Shown here in pieces: positions 1 through 7,767 of a stretch of DNA of 64,000 bases (position 1 is the first letter of the stretch; every line of letters begins with the position of its first letter). The DNA is from Rhodococcus sp. NBC_00297 (GTDB lineage: Bacteria > Actinomycetota > Actinomycetes > Mycobacteriales > Mycobacteriaceae). The stretch is taken from positions 2,855,001-2,919,000 of the forward strand of contig NZ_CP108041.1 of assembly GCF_036173065.1 (NCBI RefSeq), given 5' to 3'. The translations under genes were made by a program, and so were the position numbers. The notes under the pieces are model-generated. The model had not been told where the DNA came from. It saw only the letters and a list, made by a program, of their open reading frames with translations, and ran no database searches.

Positions 1-53
1 CCGGCAAGATCCTGCGCAAGGATCTGCGCGCGGCCGAGCCTGCCGCCGGCTGA
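1..53 (+). CDS. Acyl-CoA synthetase/AMP-dependent ligase, C-terminal end only
   Basis: Only the last 16 codons and a TGA stop at 51-53 are in the window. They read GKILRKDLRAAEPAAG. The GKILRKDLR signature is the usual C-terminus of acyl-CoA synthetases and other ANL-superfamily adenylating enzymes, where the lysine contacts the acyl-adenylate. The substrate cannot be judged from this piece. The gene is cut by the window edge and is followed by a strong hairpin. Confidence 0.7.
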   Translation, partial: GKILRKDLRAAEPAAG

Positions 54-69
54 CACTCCCTGTACCACC

Positions 70-105
70 CGAACACCCTCTCCAGCGTGCTGGAGAGGGT
101 GTTCG
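70..105 (+). terminator. Hairpin terminator after the acyl-CoA synthetase
   Basis: A perfect 17-bp inverted repeat (70-86 with 89-105, 2-nt spacer) begins 17 bases after the stop. It has no T-run, as is common for actinobacterial terminators. It separates the ligase gene from the carboxylesterase. Confidence 0.75.
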
Positions 106-151
106 CGTCATGTGAGGGGTGTGGGGGCACTCGGGGTGGTACTCATGAGCC

Positions 152-1618
152 ATGGACACGATCACCGTCGATACACCCCAGGGCCAGGTGCGCGGTCGCA
201 CCGACAACGGCATCGCCTCGTTCCTCGGCGTTCCCTACGCCGAGGCGCCGTTCGGCCCGCACCGGTTCCAGGCGCCCACCGCGCCGCCGCGCTGGTCCGA
301 CACCCGCGACGCCCTCGAGCACGGCGCCACCGTCCCGAAGGTCGGGTACCGGCCGCCCACCAGCGAGATCCTCAGCGAGCCCGTGGTGCCCGGCGAGGAG
401 TGCCTGAACGTCGCCGTGTACTCGCCGGACGTCGCCGGCTCCGCGCCCGTGTTCGTGTGGATCCACGGCGGCGCCTTCGTGAACGGCAGCAATGCAGTAC
501 CCGCCTACGACGGCACCGCCTTCGCGCGGGACGGCGTCGTCGCCGTGGTGATCAACTACCGGCTCGGCGTGGACGGCTTCGCGCAGATCGAGGGCGCTCC
601 CGCCAATCGTGGTCTGCTGGACCAGGTCGCGGCGCTCGAATGGGTCCGGGACCACATCGCGTCGTACGGCGGCGACCCGGCGCGGGTGACCGTCGCGGGA
701 GAGTCCGCGGGTGCCATGAGCGTCGGCACGCTGCTGTCGATGCCCCGCGCCGAGGGGCTGTTCCACCGCGCGGTCCTGCAGAGCGGCGCCGGCCATCACG
801 TCATCTCGGCGGAGACCGCGGGCACCGTCTCGGCCGCGCTGGCGTCGGCCCTCGGCGTTCCGGCGACGGTGGAGGGGCTCGGCTCGGTACCCGTCGACGC
901 CCTCGTCGACGCCCAGCGCACCCTGTCCGATCGCATCGCCGCGGAGGCATCGAGCGGCGCGTGGGGTGAGGTGGCACTGAACATGATGGCGTTCGAGCCG
1001 TGCATCGACGGTGATGTCGTTCCTGCGCTGCCGTATTCGCGCATCGCCGACGGTGCGGGCACCGACGTCGAACTCCTGCTCGGCACCACCAGTGAGGAGC
1101 ACGCGTTCTTCCTCGTGCCCGCCGGCATCGTTCCGCACATCACCGAGGACTACCTGCGGACGGTGCTCGCCGGGTATCGACTGGACCCGTCGGTGCTGGA
1201 CACGTACCGCGATCGGTATCCGGACGCCTCGCCCGGTGAACTCATGATCGCGGTCATGACCGACTGGTTCTTCCGCATCCCCGCCGTGCGCGTCGCCGAG
1301 GCGCACCCGGCCCACGTCTACGAGTTCACCTGGCGCTCGCCGCTGTTCGACGGGAACCTCGGCGCGTGCCATGCGCTCGAGATCCCGTTCGTCTTCGACG
1401 TGCTGGGCAAGCCCGAGACCGCTCGCATCACGGGGCCGAACCCGCCGCAGGCGGTCGCCGACGAGATGCACCGTGCCTGGGTCGACTTCGTGCGCGACGG
1501 CGATCCCGGCTGGGCGCAGTACGGGTCCGAGCGCACGGTGAAGATGTTCGGGACGGAGTCGGCCGTGGTGAACGACCCGCGGCCCGACACCCGGGAGGTG
1601 TGGGCCGGGGTCCGCTGA
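152..1618 (+). CDS. Type B carboxylesterase/lipase family protein
   Basis: This 488-residue protein is an alpha/beta-hydrolase of the carboxylesterase type B (para-nitrobenzyl esterase) family, expected to hydrolyse carboxylic esters. The N-terminus has the family motif FLGVPYAEAPFG, followed by EECLNV and the oxyanion-hole stretch WIHGGAFVNG. The nucleophile elbow GESAGAMS puts the catalytic serine near residue 185. Length is normal for the family and there is no signal peptide, so it is probably cytoplasmic. ATG at 152 is used because the protein reads directly into conserved sequence. The natural substrate is unknown. It is monocistronic between a terminator and a convergent operon. Confidence 0.9.
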   Translation: MDTITVDTPQGQVRGRTDNGIASFLGVPYAEAPFGPHRFQAPTAPPRWSDTRDALEHGATVPKVGYRPPTSEILSEPVVPGEECLNVAVYSPDVAGSAPVFVWIHGGAFVNGSNAVPAYDGTAFARDGVVAVVINYRLGVDGFAQIEGAPANRGLLDQVAALEWVRDHIASYGGDPARVTVAGESAGAMSVGTLLSMPRAEGLFHRAVLQSGAGHHVISAETAGTVSAALASALGVPATVEGLGSVPVDALVDAQRTLSDRIAAEASSGAWGEVALNMMAFEPCIDGDVVPALPYSRIADGAGTDVELLLGTTSEEHAFFLVPAGIVPHITEDYLRTVLAGYRLDPSVLDTYRDRYPDASPGELMIAVMTDWFFRIPAVRVAEAHPAHVYEFTWRSPLFDGNLGACHALEIPFVFDVLGKPETARITGPNPPQAVADEMHRAWVDFVRDGDPGWAQYGSERTVKMFGTESAVVNDPRPDTREVWAGVR

Positions 1619-1636
1619 CTGCGTTCGAGGTCGGCG

Positions 1637-2068
1637 CTACTGGGGCCGGACCACCACGGCATACGATCCGGCGCCGACGAGGTCGAAGCCCGGGATCGAC
1701 GTCGACTTCATGACCAACGACGTGACGGAGCCGCTCTCGGGGTCGAAATCGACGTCCTGGACTACTCCGAGATCGGATCCGCTCGTCGTCAACACCCGCT
1801 TGCCCAGGATCGAGTGATCCTTGTGCGAGAGGGTGTCGATGTCGCCGGTCGCGTCGGTGATGCACTCCTCCGATGCCACCGTCACCGCGTCCGTGCCGAA
1901 CGAGGAGAGCGCGTCCCAGACGATGACCTCGCCCGCTTTGGTCTTCTTGACCTCGACAGCGACGACGAGGCGCGATCGAGCATCCACGACGAACCCGGAC
2001 ACCTTGGCGATCGTGTCGGCCGTGCTGGTGCTGACCACCTTGTGGCCCTTGGCCTCTGAGAACAACAT
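1637..2068 (-). CDS. PRC-barrel domain protein
   Basis: This 143-residue soluble protein resembles PRC-barrel proteins: a beta-rich N-terminal half (VVSTSTADTIAKVSGFVVDARSR) and a second half with ILGKRVLTTSGSDLGVVQDV, the typical LIGxxVxxxxGxxLGxVxDV pattern. PRC-barrels occur in RimM, photosynthetic reaction-centre H subunits and many stress-linked proteins of unknown role. It is last in a three-gene operon; its ATG lies one base after the upstream TGA, suggesting translational coupling. Function is not established. Confidence 0.75.
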   Translation of the reverse strand: MLFSEAKGHKVVSTSTADTIAKVSGFVVDARSRLVVAVEVKKTKAGEVIVWDALSSFGTDAVTVASEECITDATGDIDTLSHKDHSILGKRVLTTSGSDLGVVQDVDFDPESGSVTSLVMKSTSIPGFDLVGAGSYAVVVRPQ

Positions 2069-2069
2069 G

Positions 2070-2660
2070 TCACTCGCCCTTCAGTGCGGATCGAAACTCG
2101 TCGACGGCTGCGCCGAAGCCCGCGAGGTCGTTGCGCACGAACTCTGTGGCGCGGGCCGGAACCATCAGGTGCTGTCCCGAGGCCGCCAAGGTGTCGGGAA
2201 GCGGGATCAGTACCTTGGTGCCGTTGTTCGCCAGCGCCTCGGACGACTGGATCTCGTACCCCACGACGTCACACTGCCCGTCATTCTGTCCACTTACCTC
2301 GATGATCACGTCGACCACCTTGCCCAGGTTCGTCCCGGTATCGGTGAGCACCTCGGATCCGAGGACATCGTCGTGCCCGCCGCGGGACGAGGACCCGTCG
2401 CCGGCGAAGGCTTCGGCGGGGGACGCGAGCACGTCCTCGCTGTCGATCATCACGGCATCGGGTCCGAGTGCGGACACGGCCGCCCACCCGAGAACGTCCT
2501 TGCGCGGGCCGGAGAACAGCCCGCGCCCGTTGAGGGTGAAACCTGCGACCTGGCCCCCGCCGGGCTGGTAGACGATGTCCTTGATCTGGGCGACGTCGAC
2601 ACCGTCCATCGTGACCACAGGCCGCTTCTCCACTTCGCTCGCGCGCATCAGCGTGCTCAT
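2070..2660 (-). CDS. PRC-barrel domain protein (second copy, longer)
   Basis: The 196-residue protein starts at MSTLMRASEVEKRPVV and carries two PRC-like units: residues of about 10-80 (VVTMDGVDVAQIKDIVYQPGGG) and about 95-140 (VLGSEVLTDTGTNLGKVVDV). The C-terminal 50 residues (IPLPDTLAASGQHLMVPARATEFV) are unassigned. An open frame extends upstream to 2939, but that stretch is arginine-rich and lies over another gene. ATG at 2660 overlaps the stop of the upstream small gene (ATGA), so this start is preferred. It may share a ligand or partner with its downstream paralogue; this is inference. Confidence 0.75.
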   Translation of the reverse strand: MSTLMRASEVEKRPVVTMDGVDVAQIKDIVYQPGGGQVAGFTLNGRGLFSGPRKDVLGWAAVSALGPDAVMIDSEDVLASPAEAFAGDGSSSRGGHDDVLGSEVLTDTGTNLGKVVDVIIEVSGQNDGQCDVVGYEIQSSEALANNGTKVLIPLPDTLAASGQHLMVPARATEFVRNDLAGFGAAVDEFRSALKGE

Positions 2661-2797
2661 GTCGCCGATCCGTTCTTGTTGTTCCGGTCGACGATGATGA
2701 CGCCGCCGGCGCGACGCTTCGCCTGGACCAGGAGAACCGCGCCGACTATCACGGCGACGACGACCACCGCGATGATGAGCCAGACCCACCAATCCAT
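2657..2797 (-). CDS. Small single-pass membrane protein (46 aa)
   Basis: This short gene encodes MDWWVWLIIAVVVVAVIVGA..., one strongly hydrophobic helix (residues 4-24) followed by a basic patch (QAKRRAGG) and a polar tail. A good ribosome site (AAGGA, seven bases before the ATG) and an ATGA overlap with the next gene support it. It heads the operon with the two PRC-barrel proteins and could be their membrane anchor or partner; that is inference from position. Confidence 0.7.
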   Translation of the reverse strand: MDWWVWLIIAVVVVAVIVGAVLLVQAKRRAGGVIIVDRNNKNGSAT

Positions 2798-2960
2798 AAT
2801 CAATCCTTGTCAGAGTGCGAGCCGGGAAACCCGGGCTCACCAGTGGCTGCCCGCTGTCTGCGGGCCGTGTAGCCGGCCGGGTGATGCGTCGAACGGACCG
2901 CGCCCGAGCCTTGTTCTCGACAGTAGTGTGTTCGCGCACAGGGGGTGCGAATGCGGCGGA

Positions 2961-3779
2961 TCAGCCCGTGAACGGCGGCACGAACTCGCACGGTACGGGT
3001 CGCGGGTGCGCGGGGTCGAGAGCGTTCAGCACGAACGCCGCGGCCCTCGGCGACCCGACGATGCCGGCATGCTCGGAGAAGTCGACGTCGCACGTGTCCT
3101 GTACGACGATGTTGGTCGCGTTCGGAGCCTCGACGTAGCCGTCCGTGTACGGGACCACCACCTCGTCGTACCGGGTCATGATGTTCGTGTACGTGATGCC
3201 CGGCGCGTAGCGATACGACGCGTCGGGCCACGCGAACTGCGACGGGCCCGACCCCTTCCACAGCGGGGCCAGCGAGACGTACCTGTCGATGTCGTCCGCT
3301 CCGCCGAGCACCTGCGCGTAGTAGTTGGGCAGCACCGTGCCCTGCGAGTGTCCGACGATGTCGACCTTCTCGGCGCCCGTCTCGGACAGCACCTCGTCGA
3401 CGAATGCCGCGAACTGCGCTCCCTTCTCGGGAACCGGCCCGAGGCCACCGATCGCGCTGATCGGCCACGCACCCGGCAGCGCACCGTACGTCGGAGCGAA
3501 GACGCAGTACCCCTCGTTCTTCAGCAGCGGCGCGTACACGCCCCACCCTGTCTGCTGCCCGGTCCCCGTGCCGTGCACCAGGATCACCGGATTCGGGTGC
3601 TCCGCCGTCGGCGCGCACGAGAAGTCGTTGGTTCCGGGCAGCGATCCGCCCGGGTTCGCGATCTCCGCCGGGAAGCCACTGAAGAAGTTGTAGTCGACGG
3701 GCAGCGGATCGGCCGTGGCGGTCGGCGCGCACGCGAGCCACGCGCACGCCGCCAGCGCCACTGTCCAGCGGGTTCTCAT
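2961..3779 (-). CDS. Secreted triacylglycerol lipase/esterase (class 2 lipase family)
   Basis: This 272-residue alpha/beta-hydrolase has an N-terminal signal peptide ([18 protein letters not shown], likely cut after ATA near residue 23). It has the oxyanion motif ILVHGTGTG at about residue 66 and the nucleophile elbow GHSQG with serine about 145. The segment [25 protein letters not shown] is split here as NYYAQVLGG and [10 protein letters not shown]; both are typical of actinobacterial secreted lipases of the Lipase_2 family. Cysteine pairs suggest an extracytoplasmic disulfide protein. It probably hydrolyses lipid esters outside the cell. It has its own leaderless-type promoter. Confidence 0.85.
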   Translation of the reverse strand: MRTRWTVALAACAWLACAPTATADPLPVDYNFFSGFPAEIANPGGSLPGTNDFSCAPTAEHPNPVILVHGTGTGQQTGWGVYAPLLKNEGYCVFAPTYGALPGAWPISAIGGLGPVPEKGAQFAAFVDEVLSETGAEKVDIVGHSQGTVLPNYYAQVLGGADDIDRYVSLAPLWKGSGPSQFAWPDASYRYAPGITYTNIMTRYDEVVVPYTDGYVEAPNATNIVVQDTCDVDFSEHAGIVGSPRAAAFVLNALDPAHPRPVPCEFVPPFTG

Positions 3780-3785
3780 CAGCAG

Positions 3786-3791
3786 AGGCTA
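3786..3791 (-). promoter_or_regulatory. -10 box of a leaderless promoter for the lipase gene
   Basis: TAGCCT lies exactly six bases before the ATG at 3779, matching the TANNNT-N6-start arrangement of actinobacterial leaderless transcripts. No ribosome site is present. Confidence 0.55.
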
Positions 3792-3904
3792 GCGGTCACG
3801 CCGGTTCGGCTCGGCGGAAGCGCAGTTCCCGCTGTGCACCCCGCACGACCTGCGGCGCGCCCGACCGGTCGTCCCGCCGACGGCATCGTGAGAAACTGGG
3901 CGGC

Positions 3905-4660
3905 ATGAGCATCGGAACCCTGATCCTTCTCCGCCACGGCGAGAGCGAGTGGAACGCGTCCAACCAGTTCACCGGATGGCAGGACGTGCGCCTGACCGCC
4001 AAGGGTGAGGCGGAGGGGAAGCGTGCCGGCGAGCTGATCAAGGAGGCCGGTGTGCTTCCCGACGTGCTGTACACCTCGCTTCTGCGTCGCGCCATCAGCA
4101 CCGCGAACCTCGCGCTCGACGCGGCCGATCGGCACTGGATCCCGGTCGTCCGCGACTGGCGTCTGAACGAGCGGCACTACGGCGCACTGCAGGGTCTCGA
4201 CAAGGCGGCGACCAAGGAGAAGTACGGCGACGAGCAGTTCATGCTGTGGCGTCGTAGCTACGACACCCCGCCGCCCCCCATCGAGGTCGGCTCCGAGTAC
4301 AGCCAGGACGCCGATCCGCGCTACGCCGATCTCGACAGCGTGCCGCTGACCGAGTGCCTGAAGGACGTCGTCGAACGCTTCGTTCCGTACTACGAGGACG
4401 TCATCGTCCCCGAGCTGCGGGCAGGGAAGACGGTCATGATCGCCGCCCACGGCAACTCGCTGCGCGCCCTCGTCAAGTACCTCGACGGCATCTCCGACGC
4501 GGACATCGCGGGGCTCAACATCCCCACCGGCATCCCGCTGCAGTACGACCTCACGGAGTCGGGCGACAAGCTCGTTCCCACCGTGCCGGGCGGCACCTAC
4601 CTCGACCCGGAGGCCGCTGCGGCCGGAGCCGCGGCAGTGGCGAACCAGGGCAGGAAGTAA
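3905..4660 (+). CDS. gpmA: 2,3-bisphosphoglycerate-dependent phosphoglycerate mutase
   Basis: The enzyme interconverts 3- and 2-phosphoglycerate in glycolysis and gluconeogenesis. The 251-residue protein has the phosphohistidine motif [10 protein letters not shown] with the catalytic histidine at residue 11, the family segments [10 protein letters not shown] and [11 protein letters not shown], and the second histidine in [16 protein letters not shown]. Length is typical of dPGM. It lies immediately upstream of senX3-regX3, the same order as gpm1 (Rv0489) in M. tuberculosis. Confidence 0.96.
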   Translation: MSIGTLILLRHGESEWNASNQFTGWQDVRLTAKGEAEGKRAGELIKEAGVLPDVLYTSLLRRAISTANLALDAADRHWIPVVRDWRLNERHYGALQGLDKAATKEKYGDEQFMLWRRSYDTPPPPIEVGSEYSQDADPRYADLDSVPLTECLKDVVERFVPYYEDVIVPELRAGKTVMIAAHGNSLRALVKYLDGISDADIAGLNIPTGIPLQYDLTESGDKLVPTVPGGTYLDPEAAAAGAAAVANQGRK

Positions 4661-4723
4661 CGACTCGATGAACGCGGTGCGAACGTGCGCCGGACGTGCG
4701 GTGACGGCCGGAAAACCCGGCCC

Positions 4724-4743
4724 ACCGTGCGTCGGTGCACGGT
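4724..4743 (+). terminator. Possible hairpin terminator or attenuator after gpmA
   Basis: ACCGTGC and GCACGGT pair as a 7-bp stem with a 6-nt loop between gpmA and the senX3 promoter. There is no T-run, and it overlaps the expected -35 region of senX3, so it might instead be regulatory. Confidence 0.35.
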
Positions 4744-4753
4744 CGTGTGACCG

Positions 4754-4759
4754 TACGAT
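4754..4759 (+). promoter_or_regulatory. -10 box of a leaderless promoter for senX3
   Basis: TACGAT ends six bases before the GTG start of senX3 at 4766. With no Shine-Dalgarno sequence present, a leaderless transcript is the simplest reading. Confidence 0.5.
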
Positions 4760-4765
4760 CGGCCC

Positions 4766-5935
4766 GTGACCACTCCGACCGTCGTACTGATCGCCGCCGT
4801 CGCGGCGTTCGGTGGGTACCTCGTCGGTGGAGTGCTGATCCCGTATCTGAACTCCCGCCACGTCCTGCGTCAGACCCGCGACAACGGGCTGACGATGTCC
4901 CAGGTCCTCGACCTCATCGTGCTGGCCGCGCACAGCGGTATCGCCGTCGTCGACCAGTTCCACGACGTCGTGCTGTTCAATCCGCGCGCCGAGGAGCTCG
5001 GTCTCGTCCGCGGTCGGTCGCTCGACGATCGGGCATGGAAGGCCGCCACCAGGGTCCTCGAGACCGGTGACCACGTCGAGGTCGACCTCACGGTTCTCGA
5101 CGCCCGCGGGCGCGCCGGCATCGCCGTGAAGGGGCACGCGCAGCTGCTCTCCCAGGAGGATCGCCGGTTCGTCGTCCTGTTCGCCGACGACGACTCCGAG
5201 CAGGTCCGCATGGAGGCCACGCGGCGGGACTTCGTCGCGAACGTCAGCCACGAACTCAAGACCCCCGTCGGCGCCATCAGCCTGCTGGCCGAGGCGCTGC
5301 TGCAGTCGCGCGACGATCCCGAGTCGGTGCAGCGCTTCGGTGAGCGGATGCTCGACGAGTCCACGCGCCTGGGCAACATGGTCAGCGAACTCATCTCGCT
5401 GTCCCGTCTGCAGGGTGCCGAGAAGCTCCCCGATCTGGACGTCGTCGACGTCGACACCGTGGTCAAGAGCGCGCTCTCGCGTTCCGCTCTCAAGGCCGAG
5501 GCCACGGGCATCGTCGTCACGACGGACCGACCGAGCGGACTCGAGGTGCTCGGCGATCAGACCCTGCTGGTCACCGCACTGTCCAACCTCGTCGAGAACG
5601 CCATCGCATACTCCCCGAAGGGGTCTCCCGTGTCGGTGACGCGGTCCCTGCGTGACGACGATGCGACGGGCCCACAGAGCATGGTGGCCTTCTCGGTCAC
5701 CGACCGCGGCATCGGCATCGCCAAGGAGGACCAGGAGCGCGTGTTCGAGCGCTTCTTCCGCGTCGACAAGGCGCGGTCGCGGGCCACCGGCGGTACCGGT
5801 CTGGGACTGGCCATCGCCAAGCACGTCGCCGCCAACCACAACGGCCGCATCGAGCTGTGGAGCAAGCCCGGGACGGGCTCGACCTTCACGCTCCTCATTC
5901 CTGCTCACATCGAAGACGACGGCGAGCCGTCATGA
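4766..5935 (+). CDS. senX3: Sensor histidine kinase SenX3
   Basis: SenX3 senses phosphate status, in other species through the Pst uptake system and PhoU, and phosphorylates RegX3. The 389-residue protein has a membrane helix at residues 3-27 ([20 protein letters not shown]), a PAS-like domain about 45-125, and a HisKA domain with phospho-accepting His162 in [17 protein letters not shown]. An HATPase domain carries the N box ([13 protein letters not shown]), G1 ([11 protein letters not shown]) and G2 ([13 protein letters not shown]). The stop overlaps a 7-codon open frame that leads into regX3. It sits downstream of gpmA, as in mycobacteria. Confidence 0.95.
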   Translation: MTTPTVVLIAAVAAFGGYLVGGVLIPYLNSRHVLRQTRDNGLTMSQVLDLIVLAAHSGIAVVDQFHDVVLFNPRAEELGLVRGRSLDDRAWKAATRVLETGDHVEVDLTVLDARGRAGIAVKGHAQLLSQEDRRFVVLFADDDSEQVRMEATRRDFVANVSHELKTPVGAISLLAEALLQSRDDPESVQRFGERMLDESTRLGNMVSELISLSRLQGAEKLPDLDVVDVDTVVKSALSRSALKAEATGIVVTTDRPSGLEVLGDQTLLVTALSNLVENAIAYSPKGSPVSVTRSLRDDDATGPQSMVAFSVTDRGIGIAKEDQERVFERFFRVDKARSRATGGTGLGLAIAKHVAANHNGRIELWSKPGTGSTFTLLIPAHIEDDGEPS

Positions 5936-5955
5936 CCGAGAAGGACACCCCATGA
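5932..5955 (+). other. Seven-codon open frame coupling senX3 to regX3
   Basis: The 16 bases between senX3 and regX3 carry a tiny frame encoding MTEKDTP. Its ATG overlaps the senX3 stop as ATGA (5932-5935), and its TGA overlaps the regX3 start as ATGA (5952-5955). This double overlap would allow ribosomes to reinitiate step by step. In M. tuberculosis the same gap holds MIRU repeats with ATGA-type overlaps at both ends; here the geometry is kept but the repeat is absent. Confidence 0.55.
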
Positions 5956-6635
5956 CGAGCGTGCTCATCGTCGAAGACGAAGAATCGTTGGCCGACCCGC
6001 TGGCGTTCCTGCTCCGCAAGGAAGGGTTCGACGCGACCGTCGTCGGCGACGGCCCCTCCGCCCTCGCCGAGTTCGATCGCGTGGGAGCGGACATCGTCCT
6101 GCTCGACCTCATGCTGCCGGGCATGAGCGGCACCGACGTGTGCAAGCACCTGCGCAGCCGCTCCGGTGTGCCGGTCATCATGGTCACCGCGCGCGACAGC
6201 GAGATCGACAAGGTGGTCGGACTCGAACTGGGTGCCGACGACTACGTCACCAAGCCGTACTCGTCCCGTGAACTCATCGCGCGCATCCGTGCGGTCCTGC
6301 GCCGTGGATCCGACACCGAGGAGATCGACGACAACAGCATCCTCGAGGCCGGACCGGTACGCATGGACGTGGAGCGCCACGTCGTCATGGTCGGCGGGCA
6401 GCAGATCACGTTGCCGCTCAAGGAGTTCGACCTGCTGGAGTACCTGCTCCGCAACTCCGGTCGAGTGCTCACCCGCGGACAGTTGATCGACCGCGTGTGG
6501 GGCGCCGACTACGTGGGCGACACGAAGACGCTGGACGTCCACGTCAAGCGGTTGCGCTCGAAGATCGAGACGGACCCCGCGAAGCCCGTGCACCTCGTCA
6601 CGGTGCGTGGACTGGGGTACAAGCTCGAGGAGTGA
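5952..6635 (+). CDS. regX3: Response regulator RegX3
   Basis: This OmpR/PhoB-type regulator of phosphate-starvation genes is activated by SenX3. The 227-residue protein has a receiver domain (VLIVEDEESLADPLAFLL) with phospho-acceptor Asp52 in IVLLDLMLPG, then Thr and Lys switch residues in VTARD and VTKPYSSREL. A C-terminal winged helix (about 128-227) ends in TLDVHVKRLRSKIE and VTVRGLGYKLEE. The ATG at 5952 gives the family N-terminus directly. A palindromic element follows 15 bases after the stop. Confidence 0.96.
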   Translation: MTSVLIVEDEESLADPLAFLLRKEGFDATVVGDGPSALAEFDRVGADIVLLDLMLPGMSGTDVCKHLRSRSGVPVIMVTARDSEIDKVVGLELGADDYVTKPYSSRELIARIRAVLRRGSDTEEIDDNSILEAGPVRMDVERHVVMVGGQQITLPLKEFDLLEYLLRNSGRVLTRGQLIDRVWGADYVGDTKTLDVHVKRLRSKIETDPAKPVHLVTVRGLGYKLEE

Positions 6636-6650
6636 GGCCGTTCGGTTTCG

Positions 6651-6710
6651 GCGAGTACGTCGAAAGTGTCGCTGCGGATCCGTTGATCACGACACTTTCG
6701 GCGTATTCGC
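6651..6710. repeat. Dispersed palindromic element, family A, copy 1
   Basis: A 21-bp stem (6651-6671 with 6690-6710) with an 18-nt loop begins GCGAGTACGTCGAAAGTG. The two departures from perfect pairing are G-U pairs in RNA read from the plus strand. It lies between the convergent ends of regX3 and the DUF559 gene and probably works as a terminator for both. Related copies are at 7693-7752 and 29240-29299. Confidence 0.7.
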
Positions 6711-6715
6711 GGACA

Positions 6716-7585
6716 TCAGGCGGCAAGTAGCCGGCGGACACGACCGACCAGGACATCAGGTTCGCGCCGCACATCGTCCGACGTGATCTGCAGAACGCGC
6801 CAGCCTTCATCAGCGAGCAGCGCAAGACGGGCCTTGTCGTGTCGGATGCTATCGGGCGTTCCGTGGAATTCGTCGCCGTCGTATTCCACCGCGAATCGTC
6901 GTGCTGGCCAAGCGAGGTCGAGATAGAAGATGCCGAGTCCGTGCATCACGGGCCACTGCAACTCGGGTGCCGGAAGGTGGCCGTCGTGCAGCACCAGGCG
7001 AGTCTCCGACTCCATCGGTGAGCCGGATCTTCGGTCGACGAGCGGTGCGAGGCGGCGGACCTCGACGATGCCCCGCCGCCCCCGTTGCGCATCGACTGCT
7101 CGTTCCAGCGATCCGGGTCCGCAGCCCACCCGGGCCGCGGCGTCGAGAACGGCGAGCGCGCGACCAGGGGCACGTTGCCGTGCGACCTCGACAGCAGTCC
7201 AGGCGGGCTCCACGACGAGTCGGGTGCCGATCTCCATGAGCGGCGCACCCCGCCGCTGATGCACCACTACCCCTGGTCTGCTCTCGATGCGCCGATCGTC
7301 GGGCTCCACCACATGTAATTGCTGCGTCTGGTCGACGTCGAAACCGTGCATCGCCGCCGCCGTGTCCATGGATGCGGCAACCCGCGTTCCGAGCTCGATG
7401 CTCAGAGCGTCGAGTCGCGCCGAGACAGGGAGCGTTCCGACCGCGTACAGCCCGTGCCGTACGCGAGTCAGCTGACGAGTGTGCACCAGCCACCGCACGC
7501 GGCTCGGGGACATGCGTCGGAGGAGATCGGTCGTGTGCAGGAAGCCGCCGTTGGCTCTCATTGCGTCGACGAGTGTGGGGTCCAT
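6716..7585 (-). CDS. AbiEi-type winged helix plus DUF559 nuclease-fold protein
   Basis: This 289-residue protein has an N-terminal winged-helix region resembling AbiEi antitoxins (GGFLHTTDLLRRMSPSRVRWL...VRHGLYAVG, residues about 12-55). Its C-terminal DUF559 domain is related to Vsr-like endonucleases: ESETRLVL, then FYLDLAWP and FAVEYDGDEFH with the acidic pattern D...E-x-D. No AbiEii-type toxin is adjacent. Such proteins are common and multi-copy in Rhodococcus and Mycobacterium; their function is unknown, perhaps in DNA repair or defence. Palindromic elements of family A lie on both sides. Confidence 0.75.
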   Translation of the reverse strand: MDPTLVDAMRANGGFLHTTDLLRRMSPSRVRWLVHTRQLTRVRHGLYAVGTLPVSARLDALSIELGTRVAASMDTAAAMHGFDVDQTQQLHVVEPDDRRIESRPGVVVHQRRGAPLMEIGTRLVVEPAWTAVEVARQRAPGRALAVLDAAARVGCGPGSLERAVDAQRGRRGIVEVRRLAPLVDRRSGSPMESETRLVLHDGHLPAPELQWPVMHGLGIFYLDLAWPARRFAVEYDGDEFHGTPDSIRHDKARLALLADEGWRVLQITSDDVRREPDVLVGRVRRLLAA

Positions 7586-7692
7586 GGCGCAGACCGTCAC
7601 GAGCTGCACCGACAGGCGCCGCGTCGATCGAGCAACTCGCCAGTGCCGTGGGGATGACGGGGTGCCTGTGGATGAAGCGTGACCAAGCCCCG

Positions 7693-7752
7693 GCGAGTAC
7701 GTCGAAAGTGCTGCGGCGAGCGCCGAGATCACGGCACTTTCGACGTACTCGC
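7693..7752. repeat. Dispersed palindromic element, family A, copy 2
   Basis: A perfect 19-bp inverted repeat (7693-7711 with 7734-7752) begins GCGAGTACGTCGAAAGTGC. The 22-nt centre contains a smaller hairpin (CGGCGAGCGCCG). It lies 15 bases beyond the stop of the Rv0495c-like gene and upstream of the DUF559 gene, consistent with a terminator. Confidence 0.75.
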
Positions 7753-7767
7753 GGGGCATTGACGGGA

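Noticed and set aside
2661-2939. N-terminal extension of the longer PRC protein
   Set aside because: Arg/His-rich and overlaps the small membrane protein gene, which has a better ribosome site and a coupled stop/start.
3779-5908. Minus-strand open frame of about 700 codons
   Set aside because: Antisense to gpmA and senX3, both of which have full family motifs.
6651-7752. Possible insertion sequence bounded by inverted repeats around the DUF559 gene
   Set aside because: Each boundary is itself a complete hairpin, the gene is not a transposase, and no target duplication is seen.
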